A stretch of DNA of 64,000 nt from SZAS-79 sp964599095 (lineage in GTDB: Bacteria; Pseudomonadota; Gammaproteobacteria; Burkholderiales; SG8-39), in NCBI GenBank assembly GCA_964599095.1, contig CAZREB010000010.1:1-64000 (forward strand), in the 5' to 3' direction. The number at the start of each line of letters is the position of its first letter. Position 1 is the first letter of the stretch. Below the pieces are notes generated by a model that was given only the letters and a program-made list of their open reading frames with translations, was not told the origin of the DNA and did not search any database. Positions 55,672 to 64,000 of this stretch are shown piece by piece. Made by a program: the position numbers and the translations under genes.

Positions 55672-56448
55672 TCAGGGGCGGGCGGCCAGCCCGCCATCGA
55701 TCGTGATGTAGATGCCTGTCGTGTAGGACGAACGTTCCGAGGCCGTGAATGCGACCGTCCAGGCAATTTCCTCGGCGGTCGCCGGCCGGTTGAACGCCAT
55801 GCCCGAAAACAGTTCCTCGTAACGGTTGGGGTCGCCCAGCTTGGTGGCCGCCATCTGCTTGTACAGCGACAGGAGCCGGTCGGTGGCCACCGGGCCGGGG
55901 CTGACCCCGACTACGCGGATGCCATCGACATGCGAACCGCCGCCGAGTGCGCGAGTGAATGCCATGAGTCCGGCGTTGGCGGTCGAGCCCGCGATATAGG
56001 CTGCGTTCAGTTTTTCGCCCGCGTTGCCGAGCACGTTGATGATTGCGCCGCTCTTGCGCACCTTCATGTGGGCATAGACCGCACGTGTCAGGTTGATGTA
56101 GCCGAAGACCTTCAGGTCCCAGGACTTGCGCCAGGTGTCCTCGTCGATCTTGAGCAGGTCGCCTCCCGGGATTGCGCCGGCATTGTTGACGAGGATGTCC
56201 AGGTCTGCGCCCGCCCATTTCGCCAGGTCCTCGGCCACGCCGCGCTGCGAAAGGTCGGCCGCCTTCCACTTAACCTCGGCGCCGGTCTTCGCCTTGATGT
56301 CGGCGGCTGCCGACTCGAGGGCCTTGCCGTCGCGCGAAGCGATCATTACGGAGCAGCCTTCCTCGGCCAGCACTTGTGCGCAGGCCTTGCCGATGCCCTT
56401 GGAGCCGCCGGTGACCAGCGCGCGCTTTCCCTTCAGGTTCAAGTCCAT
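55672..56448 (-). CDS. Atypical short-chain dehydrogenase lacking the catalytic Lys
   Basis: A 258-residue SDR-fold protein. The cofactor motif ALVTGGSKGIGKACA and NNAGAIPGG are intact. Where classical SDRs have Ser and YxxxK, this protein has INVLGNAGE and YIAGSTANAG, so the Lys (position Tyr+4) is Ser and the Ser is not obvious. A recognisable SDR subgroup shares the YIAGS form. It ends TTGIYITIDGGLAARP. It may use altered chemistry or have lost oxidoreductase activity. Transcribed divergently from the alpha/beta hydrolase. Confidence 0.88.
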   Translation of the reverse strand: MDLNLKGKRALVTGGSKGIGKACAQVLAEEGCSVMIASRDGKALESAAADIKAKTGAEVKWKAADLSQRGVAEDLAKWAGADLDILVNNAGAIPGGDLLKIDEDTWRKSWDLKVFGYINLTRAVYAHMKVRKSGAIINVLGNAGEKLNAAYIAGSTANAGLMAFTRALGGGSHVDGIRVVGVSPGPVATDRLLSLYKQMAATKLGDPNRYEELFSGMAFNRPATAEEIAWTVAFTASERSSYTTGIYITIDGGLAARP

Positions 56449-56565
56449 GAAATTCCCCTATGTGCGCGGCACGATTTTGGTTAGGCTTGCCGCACGTTCG
56501 CCGATTGCGATTCGATGTGCGGACACTCTACCTGTGTCCGGCCAGCCTAGAAAGAGAGCGTTCAC

Positions 56566-57495
56566 ATGCCCCACCTGACCACCGATGACGGCGTAAAGCT
56601 TTACTACGAAGACACCGGCACCGGCACGCCGATCGTGTTCGTGCACGAGTTTGCGGGCGACCATCGCAGCTGGGAGCCGCAGGTTCGCTATTTTTCGCGC
56701 CGTTACCGCTGCATCACGTACAGCGCGCGCGGCTACGTGCCTTCCGACGTGCCGAAGAGTTTCGAGAGCTACTCGCAGGAGCGCTGGCGCGAAGACATCC
56801 GCTCGGTGATCGATGCGCTCAAGCTGCCGGCGCCGCACGTGGTCGGCCTGTCCATGGGTGGGTTCGCGACGCTGCACTTCGGCATGGCGTACTGCAAGAA
56901 GGGGATGGCGCCCCGTGCCCGGTCGCTGACCATCGCAGGCTGCGGTTCCGGGGCTCACCCGGCGACCTACAAGCAGTTCCAGGTCGAAGCGGTCGCATTG
57001 GCCGAGCGCATCCGGGCCGAAGGCATGGCGCAGATGGCCGCAACCTACGGCCATGGCCCGACGCGGATCCAGTTCCAGAACAAGGACCCGCGCGGATTCG
57101 CCGAGTTCGCGCGCCAGCTGGCCGAGCATTCGCCGGAAGGCTCCGCGAACTGCTCGCAGGGATACCAGGGGCGCCGGCCGTGCATCTACGAAATGACCGA
57201 CCAGATGGCGGCCATCGACGTGCCGGCCCTCGTCATGACAGGCGACGAGGACGAGGCGTGCCTCGAGCCGTCGCTCCTCCTAAAGCGCACGATCCCGAAA
57301 GCCGGCCTCGCGGTGCTGCCCAAGAGCGGCCACGGGATCAACCTCGAGGAACCCGCACTCTTCAACCAGTTGCTCGCGGATTTCCTGCACCAGGTGGAGT
57401 CGGGCCGCTGGGACGCACGCGATCCGCGCGCCGAACTCAAGTCGTCGATCTTCGGGCCCGACGGCCGGCCCCAAATGCCAGGGGAGCGGGCCTGA
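56566..57495 (+). CDS. Alpha/beta hydrolase
   Basis: A 309-residue hydrolase. Oxyanion region VFVHEFAGDHRSW, nucleophile elbow VGLSMGGFA with Ser, acidic residue in VMTGDEDEACLEP, and catalytic His in PKSGHGINLEEP. The unusual HEFAG in place of HG-x-x-G and a helical lid with Cys residues (SPEGSANCSQGYQGRRPC) stand out. It is followed one base later by the crotonase, so the two form an operon. Confidence 0.9.
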   Translation: MPHLTTDDGVKLYYEDTGTGTPIVFVHEFAGDHRSWEPQVRYFSRRYRCITYSARGYVPSDVPKSFESYSQERWREDIRSVIDALKLPAPHVVGLSMGGFATLHFGMAYCKKGMAPRARSLTIAGCGSGAHPATYKQFQVEAVALAERIRAEGMAQMAATYGHGPTRIQFQNKDPRGFAEFARQLAEHSPEGSANCSQGYQGRRPCIYEMTDQMAAIDVPALVMTGDEDEACLEPSLLLKRTIPKAGLAVLPKSGHGINLEEPALFNQLLADFLHQVESGRWDARDPRAELKSSIFGPDGRPQMPGERA

Positions 57496-57496
57496 C

Positions 57497-58282
57497 ATGG
57501 CCGGACGCCTGAGGGCAGAAAAGGACGGCGCGATCGGCTGGCTGGTGCTCGACAATCCCGGGCGCCTGAATGCGATATCAAGCGAAATGTGGCGCACGTT
57601 CCCGAAGGCCATGGCGCAATTCGACGCCGACCCGCAGGTGCGCGTCGTCATCCTGCGCGGGGAGGGTCTGAAGGCATTCGCCGCAGGTGCGGACATCTCG
57701 GAATTCGACCAGGCGCGCGAGACTTCGGACAAGGTTTCCGCTTACGACACCCTGTTGGATGAAGCGCTGCACGCGCTGCAAGGCTCGGACAAGCCGGTGA
57801 TCTCGATGATCCGCGGCTACTGCATGGGCGGCGGGGTGGAGATCTCGCTCGCATGCGACCTTCGCTATTGCAGCGACGACGCGCAGTTCGCGATTCCCGC
57901 GGCCCGGCTGGGCCTGGGTTACGGCATCGACGGCACCAAGCGCCTGGTCGAAACCGTGGGTCACGCGAACGCGCGCGAGATATTCTTCACCGGTCGCCGT
58001 TACAGCGCGGCCGAGGCGCTGTCGATGGGCCTGGTGCACAGGGTGCTGCCGGTCGCCGGGCTGGAAGCGTTCGTTCGAGAAACTGCGGCCGGTATCGCGG
58101 ACAACGCCCCGCTTACGATTGCGGCGTCGAAGACGATGATCGAGGAGTTCGTCCGCCCGACCGGCGAACCTGATGTTGCCAAGGGTCTTGCGGCGATCGA
58201 GCGGTGCGCCGTCAGCGAGGACTACCTCGAGGGGCGCAAGGCCTTCATGGAGAAGCGCAAGCCGCGGTTTCGCGGCCGCTGA
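57497..58282 (+). CDS. Enoyl-CoA hydratase/isomerase (crotonase) family protein
   Basis: A 261-residue crotonase. The oxyanion-hole segments are AFAAGADISEF and GYCMGGGVEISLACDLRY, the latter with the first catalytic Glu. The second Glu of true hydratases (in P-E-I) is replaced by Ala in FAIPAARLG, so simple enoyl-CoA hydration is doubtful; another crotonase reaction (isomerase, dehalogenase, hydrolase or racemase type) may be carried out. Confidence 0.88.
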   Translation: MAGRLRAEKDGAIGWLVLDNPGRLNAISSEMWRTFPKAMAQFDADPQVRVVILRGEGLKAFAAGADISEFDQARETSDKVSAYDTLLDEALHALQGSDKPVISMIRGYCMGGGVEISLACDLRYCSDDAQFAIPAARLGLGYGIDGTKRLVETVGHANAREIFFTGRRYSAAEALSMGLVHRVLPVAGLEAFVRETAAGIADNAPLTIAASKTMIEEFVRPTGEPDVAKGLAAIERCAVSEDYLEGRKAFMEKRKPRFRGR

Positions 58283-58312
58283 CCCGCCGCCGCCCGCCTG
58301 CTGGGCCGCGCG

Positions 58313-59275
58313 TCAGGCGACTCGCAGCAGGCCGAGGGCGGCCATGACCGGCGTATCGGTCACCCGGAAAAGGATGGATTCGCTGCCCGCCACGTGGTGG
58401 TGCGGTCGCCATGAAGGCGCGGCGATCACGTCGCCACGGCGCCACTCGAATGTTTCACCATCGACGACCGTGCGGCCTTCGCCGCGAACGACCGTATAGA
58501 CGTTGTTGGCCGTCGTGCGCACCGGCTGGGTCTGGTACCCGGCCGGCAGCCGCATCATGTGCAGGCCCATGGTCTTCAGCGCGGGTTTGCCGAGCTCGAC
58601 CTGGTGCCCGTACTGCGCGTCCACCGGCGCGGCGGCAAGCCCGGCTTCGGTGGCCGCAAATGAAAAAATGAACGGCGAGTCGGGCGTGACGCGCTCGGGT
58701 GTTTCGATCCCGGCCGGGTGAGGCTCGAAAAAGATCGGCTCGAGCAGTTGCACGAGCGGCACGTCCAGATAGTCGATCCAAGTTGCCGGCCGGTCGCCGT
58801 CGTGGCCGTGCCCGTGCCACGAGCCCGAGGGTGTCAGGACCACGTCGCCTTCGTGCATCGGGATCTTCTTGGCGTTTACAGTCGTAAACGCGCCGCCACC
58901 GGCGTCGAGCACGAGGCGCAGCGCATTCGGCGAATGGCGGTGCGAGCGCGCTGTTTCGTTCGGCAGGATCGACTGGTACGCCACCACCAGCGTGCGAAGC
59001 GTGGAGTAGATGTTGCCGGCCACCGGGTTGACGAGGATCAGGTTGCGGCGTTCGGCCTGCTCGGTCGACACCAGCCGCGATGCGGCTTCGAAAGCCGCTG
59101 CAGCGTCGGCGTAACGCCAGTGGAACGGCAGGAAATTCTGCTTCGGCTGCGGCCACATGGCCGGCTCCGGCTTGTTCCAGCCCGCGCCTATCGAGAGCTT
59201 TGCAAGCAGCGGGTAGAGCTGCTCCAGGGACGGTGCGGCGCTCAATGCCGTGGCGGGGAGAGTGGCGATATTCAT
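58313..59275 (-). CDS. Bicupin ring-cleavage dioxygenase-like protein (gentisate 1,2-dioxygenase family)
   Basis: A 320-residue two-cupin protein. The N-terminal cupin has SHRHSPNALRLVLDAGGGAF with two His metal ligands and GSWHGHGHDGD as the third-His region. The C-terminal cupin (TTANNVYTVVRGEGRTVVDG, PSWRPHHHVAGSE) retains the fold. This is the layout of gentisate, salicylate and 1-hydroxy-2-naphthoate dioxygenases. The start MNIATLPATALS lies 3 bp inside the divergent spacer; the very long upstream frame is antisense to the next genes. Substrate unproven. Confidence 0.85.
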   Translation of the reverse strand: MNIATLPATALSAAPSLEQLYPLLAKLSIGAGWNKPEPAMWPQPKQNFLPFHWRYADAAAAFEAASRLVSTEQAERRNLILVNPVAGNIYSTLRTLVVAYQSILPNETARSHRHSPNALRLVLDAGGGAFTTVNAKKIPMHEGDVVLTPSGSWHGHGHDGDRPATWIDYLDVPLVQLLEPIFFEPHPAGIETPERVTPDSPFIFSFAATEAGLAAAPVDAQYGHQVELGKPALKTMGLHMMRLPAGYQTQPVRTTANNVYTVVRGEGRTVVDGETFEWRRGDVIAAPSWRPHHHVAGSESILFRVTDTPVMAALGLLRVA

Positions 59276-59370
59276 GACTGCGCTCCTTGCTCGAATCTCA
59301 AGCTTACGCCGCCCTTGGGGGGTGGGCGCAATGGCGAATGCGAACCTGCGGTGCGACAATCGGCCCTCCT

Positions 59371-59389
59371 GAGGAGGAGCCCTGAATTG
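59371..59389 (+). promoter_or_regulatory. Strong ribosome-binding site fixing a TTG start
   Basis: GAGGAGGAG at 59371-59379 lies at optimal distance from the TTG at 59387. There is no ATG or GTG between it and the conserved protein, so this site decides the start of the enolase-superfamily gene. Confidence 0.75.
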
Positions 59390-60481
59390 AAAGACTCGAA
59401 ACTCGATATCCGGTCGTTGCGGGTGCGGGCCGTGGCGGTGCCCATGCGCCTGCCGCTGCAGACCAGCACCGGCGCGGTGAGCATCGCGCCGCTGGTACTG
59501 CTCGACCTCGAAACCACGGCGGGGATCACCGGCCGGGCCTACCTGTTTGCCATCGGCCGCCCGCACCTGAAGCCGATCGCCGCTCTGTGCGAAGCCATGG
59601 GCGAGATGATCAAAGGCGACGCGGTAGCGCCTTACGAGATCGAAAAGAAGCTGCGGCAGAAATTCACGCTGCTCGGCGTGCACAACATCGTGCTGTTCGC
59701 GATGGCCGGGATCGACATGGCGGCCTGGGACGCCTGCGCGCAAAGCCTCGGCCAGCCGCTGGTGAAGGTACTGGGCGGCTCGCCGCGTCCGGTGCGCGCT
59801 TACAACTCCAAGGGCCTCGGCATCATGCCGCTCAAGCCGCTGGCGAAAGAGGCCGAGGCGCTGGTGAAGGAGGGGTTCTCGGCGGTCAAGCTTCGCCTCG
59901 GGCGCCCGGACGCGAGGGAGGACGTTGCGGCATTGAAAGCGGTCAAGAAGGCCATCGGGCCGGACGTGACGCTGATGTGCGACTTCAACCAGGCGCTCAC
60001 GGTAAACGACGCGATCCTGCGGGGTCGCATGCTCGACGACGAAGGCGGGCTGCACTGGATCGAGGAGCCGACGCGCGCGGATGATTTCGAGGGCAATGCG
60101 CGGATCGCGGCCGAATTGGCCACGCCGTTGCAGATCGGCGAGAACTTCATGGGGCCCGGGCAGATGGCGCAGGCGCTGGCGGCGGGCGCCTGCGACTACG
60201 TCATGCCGGATGCGCAGCGCATCGGCGGCGTCACCGGATGGATGCGGGCCGCGGCGCTGGCGCAGGCCGCAGGGCTTGAAATGTCCTCGCACCTGTTTCC
60301 CGAGGTGAGCTGCCACCTGCTTGCGGTCACGCCGACCTGCCACTGGCTGGAATATGTCGACTGGGCGGCGCCGATCCTGCAGGAGCCGGTGGCTGTCAAG
60401 GGCAGCCATGTGATCACTCCCGCCGCGCCGGGCGTGGGCCTGCGCTGGGACGAAAAAGCGGTCCGCAAGTACCTCGCCTAG
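59387..60481 (+). CDS. Mandelate racemase/muconate lactonizing enzyme (enolase) family protein
   Basis: A 364-residue (beta/alpha)7-beta barrel enzyme. Catalytic base region FSAVKLRLGRP (KxR-type in place of KxK), metal ligands Asp in LMCDFNQAL, Glu in LHWIEEPTRA, and Glu in IGENFMG, with SSHLFPEVS carrying the His of the His-Asp dyad. This suggests a mandelate racemase-like alpha-proton abstraction on a carboxylate. Starts at TTG with a strong GAGGAGG. Followed after 3 bp by the acyl-CoA ligase. Confidence 0.9.
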   Translation: MKDSKLDIRSLRVRAVAVPMRLPLQTSTGAVSIAPLVLLDLETTAGITGRAYLFAIGRPHLKPIAALCEAMGEMIKGDAVAPYEIEKKLRQKFTLLGVHNIVLFAMAGIDMAAWDACAQSLGQPLVKVLGGSPRPVRAYNSKGLGIMPLKPLAKEAEALVKEGFSAVKLRLGRPDAREDVAALKAVKKAIGPDVTLMCDFNQALTVNDAILRGRMLDDEGGLHWIEEPTRADDFEGNARIAAELATPLQIGENFMGPGQMAQALAAGACDYVMPDAQRIGGVTGWMRAAALAQAAGLEMSSHLFPEVSCHLLAVTPTCHWLEYVDWAAPILQEPVAVKGSHVITPAAPGVGLRWDEKAVRKYLA

Positions 60482-60484
60482 GCC

Positions 60485-62161
<1,677 letters not shown>

Positions 62162-62263
62162 ACTGCGAAAGAAAAGCGAGGCCCGCGGCTGGTCACGGTG
62201 CGATGAACCACCAGGTCCCGCGGGCGACAGGCTTCGCCACCGTCCGCAGGGCAGGCCGGTGGT

Positions 62264-62815
62264 TTACCGCGGCGAGCGCGGCTCCATTCCCTGCGCGCCG
62301 TGCATGCCGTGGCTCCCGCGCCGTTCACGGTCGCCGTGTTGCGAGCGGCCATCGCGGTGTCCGCGGAATCCACGGTGCCCGCCGCGACGCGCCATCTCGT
62401 CGAATACCTTGCGCTGGTCGGGGGTCAGGGCGGCTTGCAGGCTGGCGGTCGCGTCGCTGACCACGGCGAGCTTGCGTGCCATGTCGGCTACGAATTCGGC
62501 GCGCGCCTTGGCGATCGTGGCCGCATCGGCATCGCGAGGCGGCCGGGCCGGCATGGTTCCCATCAGCGCCTCGCGGGCCTTGACGTACTCGCCCCACGGG
62601 CCCTGCTGGGAGGCCTTGATCTCGAGGCGCGAGGCCATCTTCGCGATCCGCGTCTTCATCTTCATTTGCATGTGTTCCATGCGGTGCTGCTGGTGCATGG
62701 CGGCAGGGTCGCCGGCCGGCGGTGTGGCAGCCGGGGCGGCGGTGATCCAGCCGGCGGAAAGGGCGATGGCAATGGCGGTGGCCAGCATCCGGGGGCTTGC
62801 GGCGATCAATTTCAT
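62264..62815 (-). CDS. LTxxQ-motif (Spy/CpxP-like) periplasmic protein
   Basis: A 183-residue protein. A signal peptide (MLATAIAIALSAGWITAAPA) is followed by a Met/His/Lys-rich helix (HQQHRMEHMQMKMKTRIAKM) and the ALTPDQRKVFDEM motif of Spy/CpxP chaperones and zinc/copper-responsive homologues. The His/Arg/Gly-rich tail (RGGHRGFRGHRDGRSQHGDR) suggests metal binding. The start ATG at 62815 has GGAG seven bases upstream. It is divergent from an OmpR-type regulator, the typical CpxP-CpxR layout. Confidence 0.85.
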   Translation of the reverse strand: MKLIAASPRMLATAIAIALSAGWITAAPAATPPAGDPAAMHQQHRMEHMQMKMKTRIAKMASRLEIKASQQGPWGEYVKAREALMGTMPARPPRDADAATIAKARAEFVADMARKLAVVSDATASLQAALTPDQRKVFDEMARRGGHRGFRGHRDGRSQHGDRERRGSHGMHGAQGMEPRSPR

Positions 62816-62973
62816 CGTGTGCTCCATCCTGGTGTGTTCGGGAGGCCCATTCAGCGCCTCCGATGTAAACCAACTTCGCTGCGCCGCCGGCGTTTTGTAA
62901 ACGGCATGTGCATGATTGTTCAATCCGGGTCACACATCACCGCAGCCCGCCCCGGGGCGGTTATGCTTTGCGC

Positions 62974-63687
62974 ATGACAGGCAAAACACTACTCGTGGTA
63001 GATGATGACTCGCAACTGAGGCAGCTGGTGCGCGAGTACCTCGGCGAGCACGGCTACGGCGTGCTTGTGGCCGGCGACGGAGCCGAAATGTGGGCCGAGA
63101 TCGGCCGGGCACCCGTGGACATGGTGATCCTCGACCTCATGCTGCCGGGCGAGGACGGGCTTGCGCTCTGCCGCGCATTGCGCGCGCGGTCGGCCATGCC
63201 TATCCTGATGCTCACGGCCCGGGGAGAAGAGACCGACCGGATCGTCGGCCTCGAAATGGGGGCCGACGACTACCTCCCCAAGCCGTTCAGCCCGCGCGAA
63301 TTGCTGGCCCGGATCAAGAGCATCCTGCGCCGATCGCAGGATTCCGCCGGTGCGCTGGCGCCGGCGCGCGAGTTCAAGTTCGCACGCTGGACGCTCGACA
63401 TCGGGGCCCATCACCTGGTCGACGAGGACGGTGTGGTCGTGCCGCTGTCGACCGGCGAATTCCGCCTCCTGAAGACGCTGGTGGAAAACGGCAACCGGGT
63501 GATGTCGCGCGACCGGCTCATGGAAAGCCTTGCCGGGCGCGAGGCCGGCCCGTTCGACCGCACGATAGACGTGATGATCAGCCGCCTGCGTCGCCGCCTG
63601 GGTGACGATGCGCGCGAGCCGGCGCTCATCAAGACTGTGCGCAACGAAGGCTACCTGCTGGCCACCAAGGTGGACCGGGTCGCGTGA
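62974..63687 (+). CDS. OmpR/PhoB-family response regulator
   Basis: A 237-residue transcription factor. The receiver domain has acidic VVDDDSQ, Asp54 in VILDLMLPGEDG and Lys in YLPKPFSP; the winged-helix output domain starts near residue 130 and includes RLLKTLVENGNRVMSRDRL and the recognition segment TIDVMISRLRRRLGDD. Its stop overlaps the kinase ATG (TGATG). It probably controls the divergent LTxxQ protein. Confidence 0.93.
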   Translation: MTGKTLLVVDDDSQLRQLVREYLGEHGYGVLVAGDGAEMWAEIGRAPVDMVILDLMLPGEDGLALCRALRARSAMPILMLTARGEETDRIVGLEMGADDYLPKPFSPRELLARIKSILRRSQDSAGALAPAREFKFARWTLDIGAHHLVDEDGVVVPLSTGEFRLLKTLVENGNRVMSRDRLMESLAGREAGPFDRTIDVMISRLRRRLGDDAREPALIKTVRNEGYLLATKVDRVA

Positions 63688-64000
63688 TGATGTACCTGCC
63701 CAAGACGCTGTTCGGCCGCATCCTGCTTGCCATGTTCTGCGGGCTGCTGGCGGTGCAGTCGGTCGGCGTGTGGTTGATGCTCGAAGACCGGGCGCGGCTC
63801 GGCGAGCGCCTGCTGGGCGAGTACGTGGCGCAACGGATCGCCGGCATCCTCGGCGTGCTGGACAACTCGCCTCCGGCCGAGCGCCAGCGGCTGGGGCGTG
63901 CGCTCAGCACGGCGCTGATCCGCCTTTCGCTTGACGAAGCCTGGCGCGAAGACGGCCTCGAAGAGTCAGTGGACGCCCGGGCCTTCGTGACCCGGATCGC
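63687..64000 (+). CDS. Sensor histidine kinase, N-terminal part (truncated by window edge)
   Basis: The open frame begins ATGATG (63687 or 63690) on the regulator stop codon and continues past base 64000 without a stop. The 104 visible residues start MMYLPKTLFGRILLAMFCGL, a first transmembrane helix, and continue into a periplasmic sensor region (LGEYVAQRIAGILGVLDNSP). Identity rests on the EnvZ-like N-terminal layout and its position behind the OmpR-type regulator; the catalytic domains lie outside. Confidence 0.8.
   Translation, partial: MMYLPKTLFGRILLAMFCGLLAVQSVGVWLMLEDRARLGERLLGEYVAQRIAGILGVLDNSPPAERQRLGRALSTALIRLSLDEAWREDGLEESVDARAFVTRI

Overview
The window is a GC-rich, gene-dense bacterial chromosome segment carrying about 70 protein genes and three tRNAs. 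No transposase, prophage structural gene or CRISPR array was seen. Gene content and order point to a betaproteobacterium, probably Burkholderiales or a close relative. The evidence is rpsU-yqeY-dnaG-rpoD with a very long Lys/Ala-rich RpoD N-terminus, a LexA-controlled imuA-imuB-dnaE2 mutasome, urtABCDE joined to a urease operon, a perfect CIRCE element before groESL, and scattered aerobic aromatic/acyl-CoA catabolism genes. Species assignment is inference; no rRNA is present.

Layout. 1-9.8 kb: the C-terminal part of a fumarate reductase/SDH-type flavoprotein, a VapBC-like toxin-antitoxin pair, an O-methyltransferase, argC, a dienelactone hydrolase, a malate/lactate dehydrogenase-family gene, ogt-xerD-ybaK, folB and plsY (divergent), and tsaD. 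10-17.5 kb: the macromolecular-synthesis cluster rpsU-yqeY-dnaG-rpoD, a DsbA-fold isomerase, an unusual response regulator, a CAU tRNA and a small HExxH membrane protein. 17.6-22.9 kb: imuA-imuB-dnaE2 on the minus strand behind a LexA box. 23.1-35 kb: a nitrogen-acquisition island, urtABCDE-ureD-(hydratase)-ureABCEFG, preceded by a sigma-54-like promoter. 35-43 kb: SapC-family protein, tRNA-Ala, an HD-GYP response regulator, ridA-recG and ubiA-ubiD with two small membrane proteins. 43-47 kb: dacB and groESL. 47.3-51.8 kb: tRNA-Phe with a tandemly repeated 3' end, a Ser/Thr kinase, a CaiB-type CoA-transferase and gshA. 51.8-62.2 kb: an accessory catabolic region (MFS transporter, ornithine-cyclodeaminase-like enzyme, two SDRs, a 4-OT-like tautomerase, an alpha/beta hydrolase, a crotonase, a gentisate-dioxygenase-like cupin, an enolase-superfamily enzyme, an acyl-CoA ligase). 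62.2-64 kb: an LTxxQ periplasmic protein divergent from an OmpR-type regulator and a truncated sensor kinase.

How parts work together. Urea is imported by UrtABCDE and hydrolysed by UreABC after nickel insertion by UreDEFG. The sigma-54 site suggests nitrogen-limitation (NtrC) control of the whole block. DNA damage should derepress ImuA/ImuB/DnaE2 through LexA. GroESL is set up for HrcA control.

The less explained structure is between genes. There is a 58-bp dispersed repeat in three copies, one of which supplies the ureG ribosome-binding site. A perfect 27-bp-arm hairpin lies between yqeY and dnaG. A REP-like pair is translated as the C-terminus of FolB. The 3' end of tRNA-Phe is present as three 61-bp-period tandem units.
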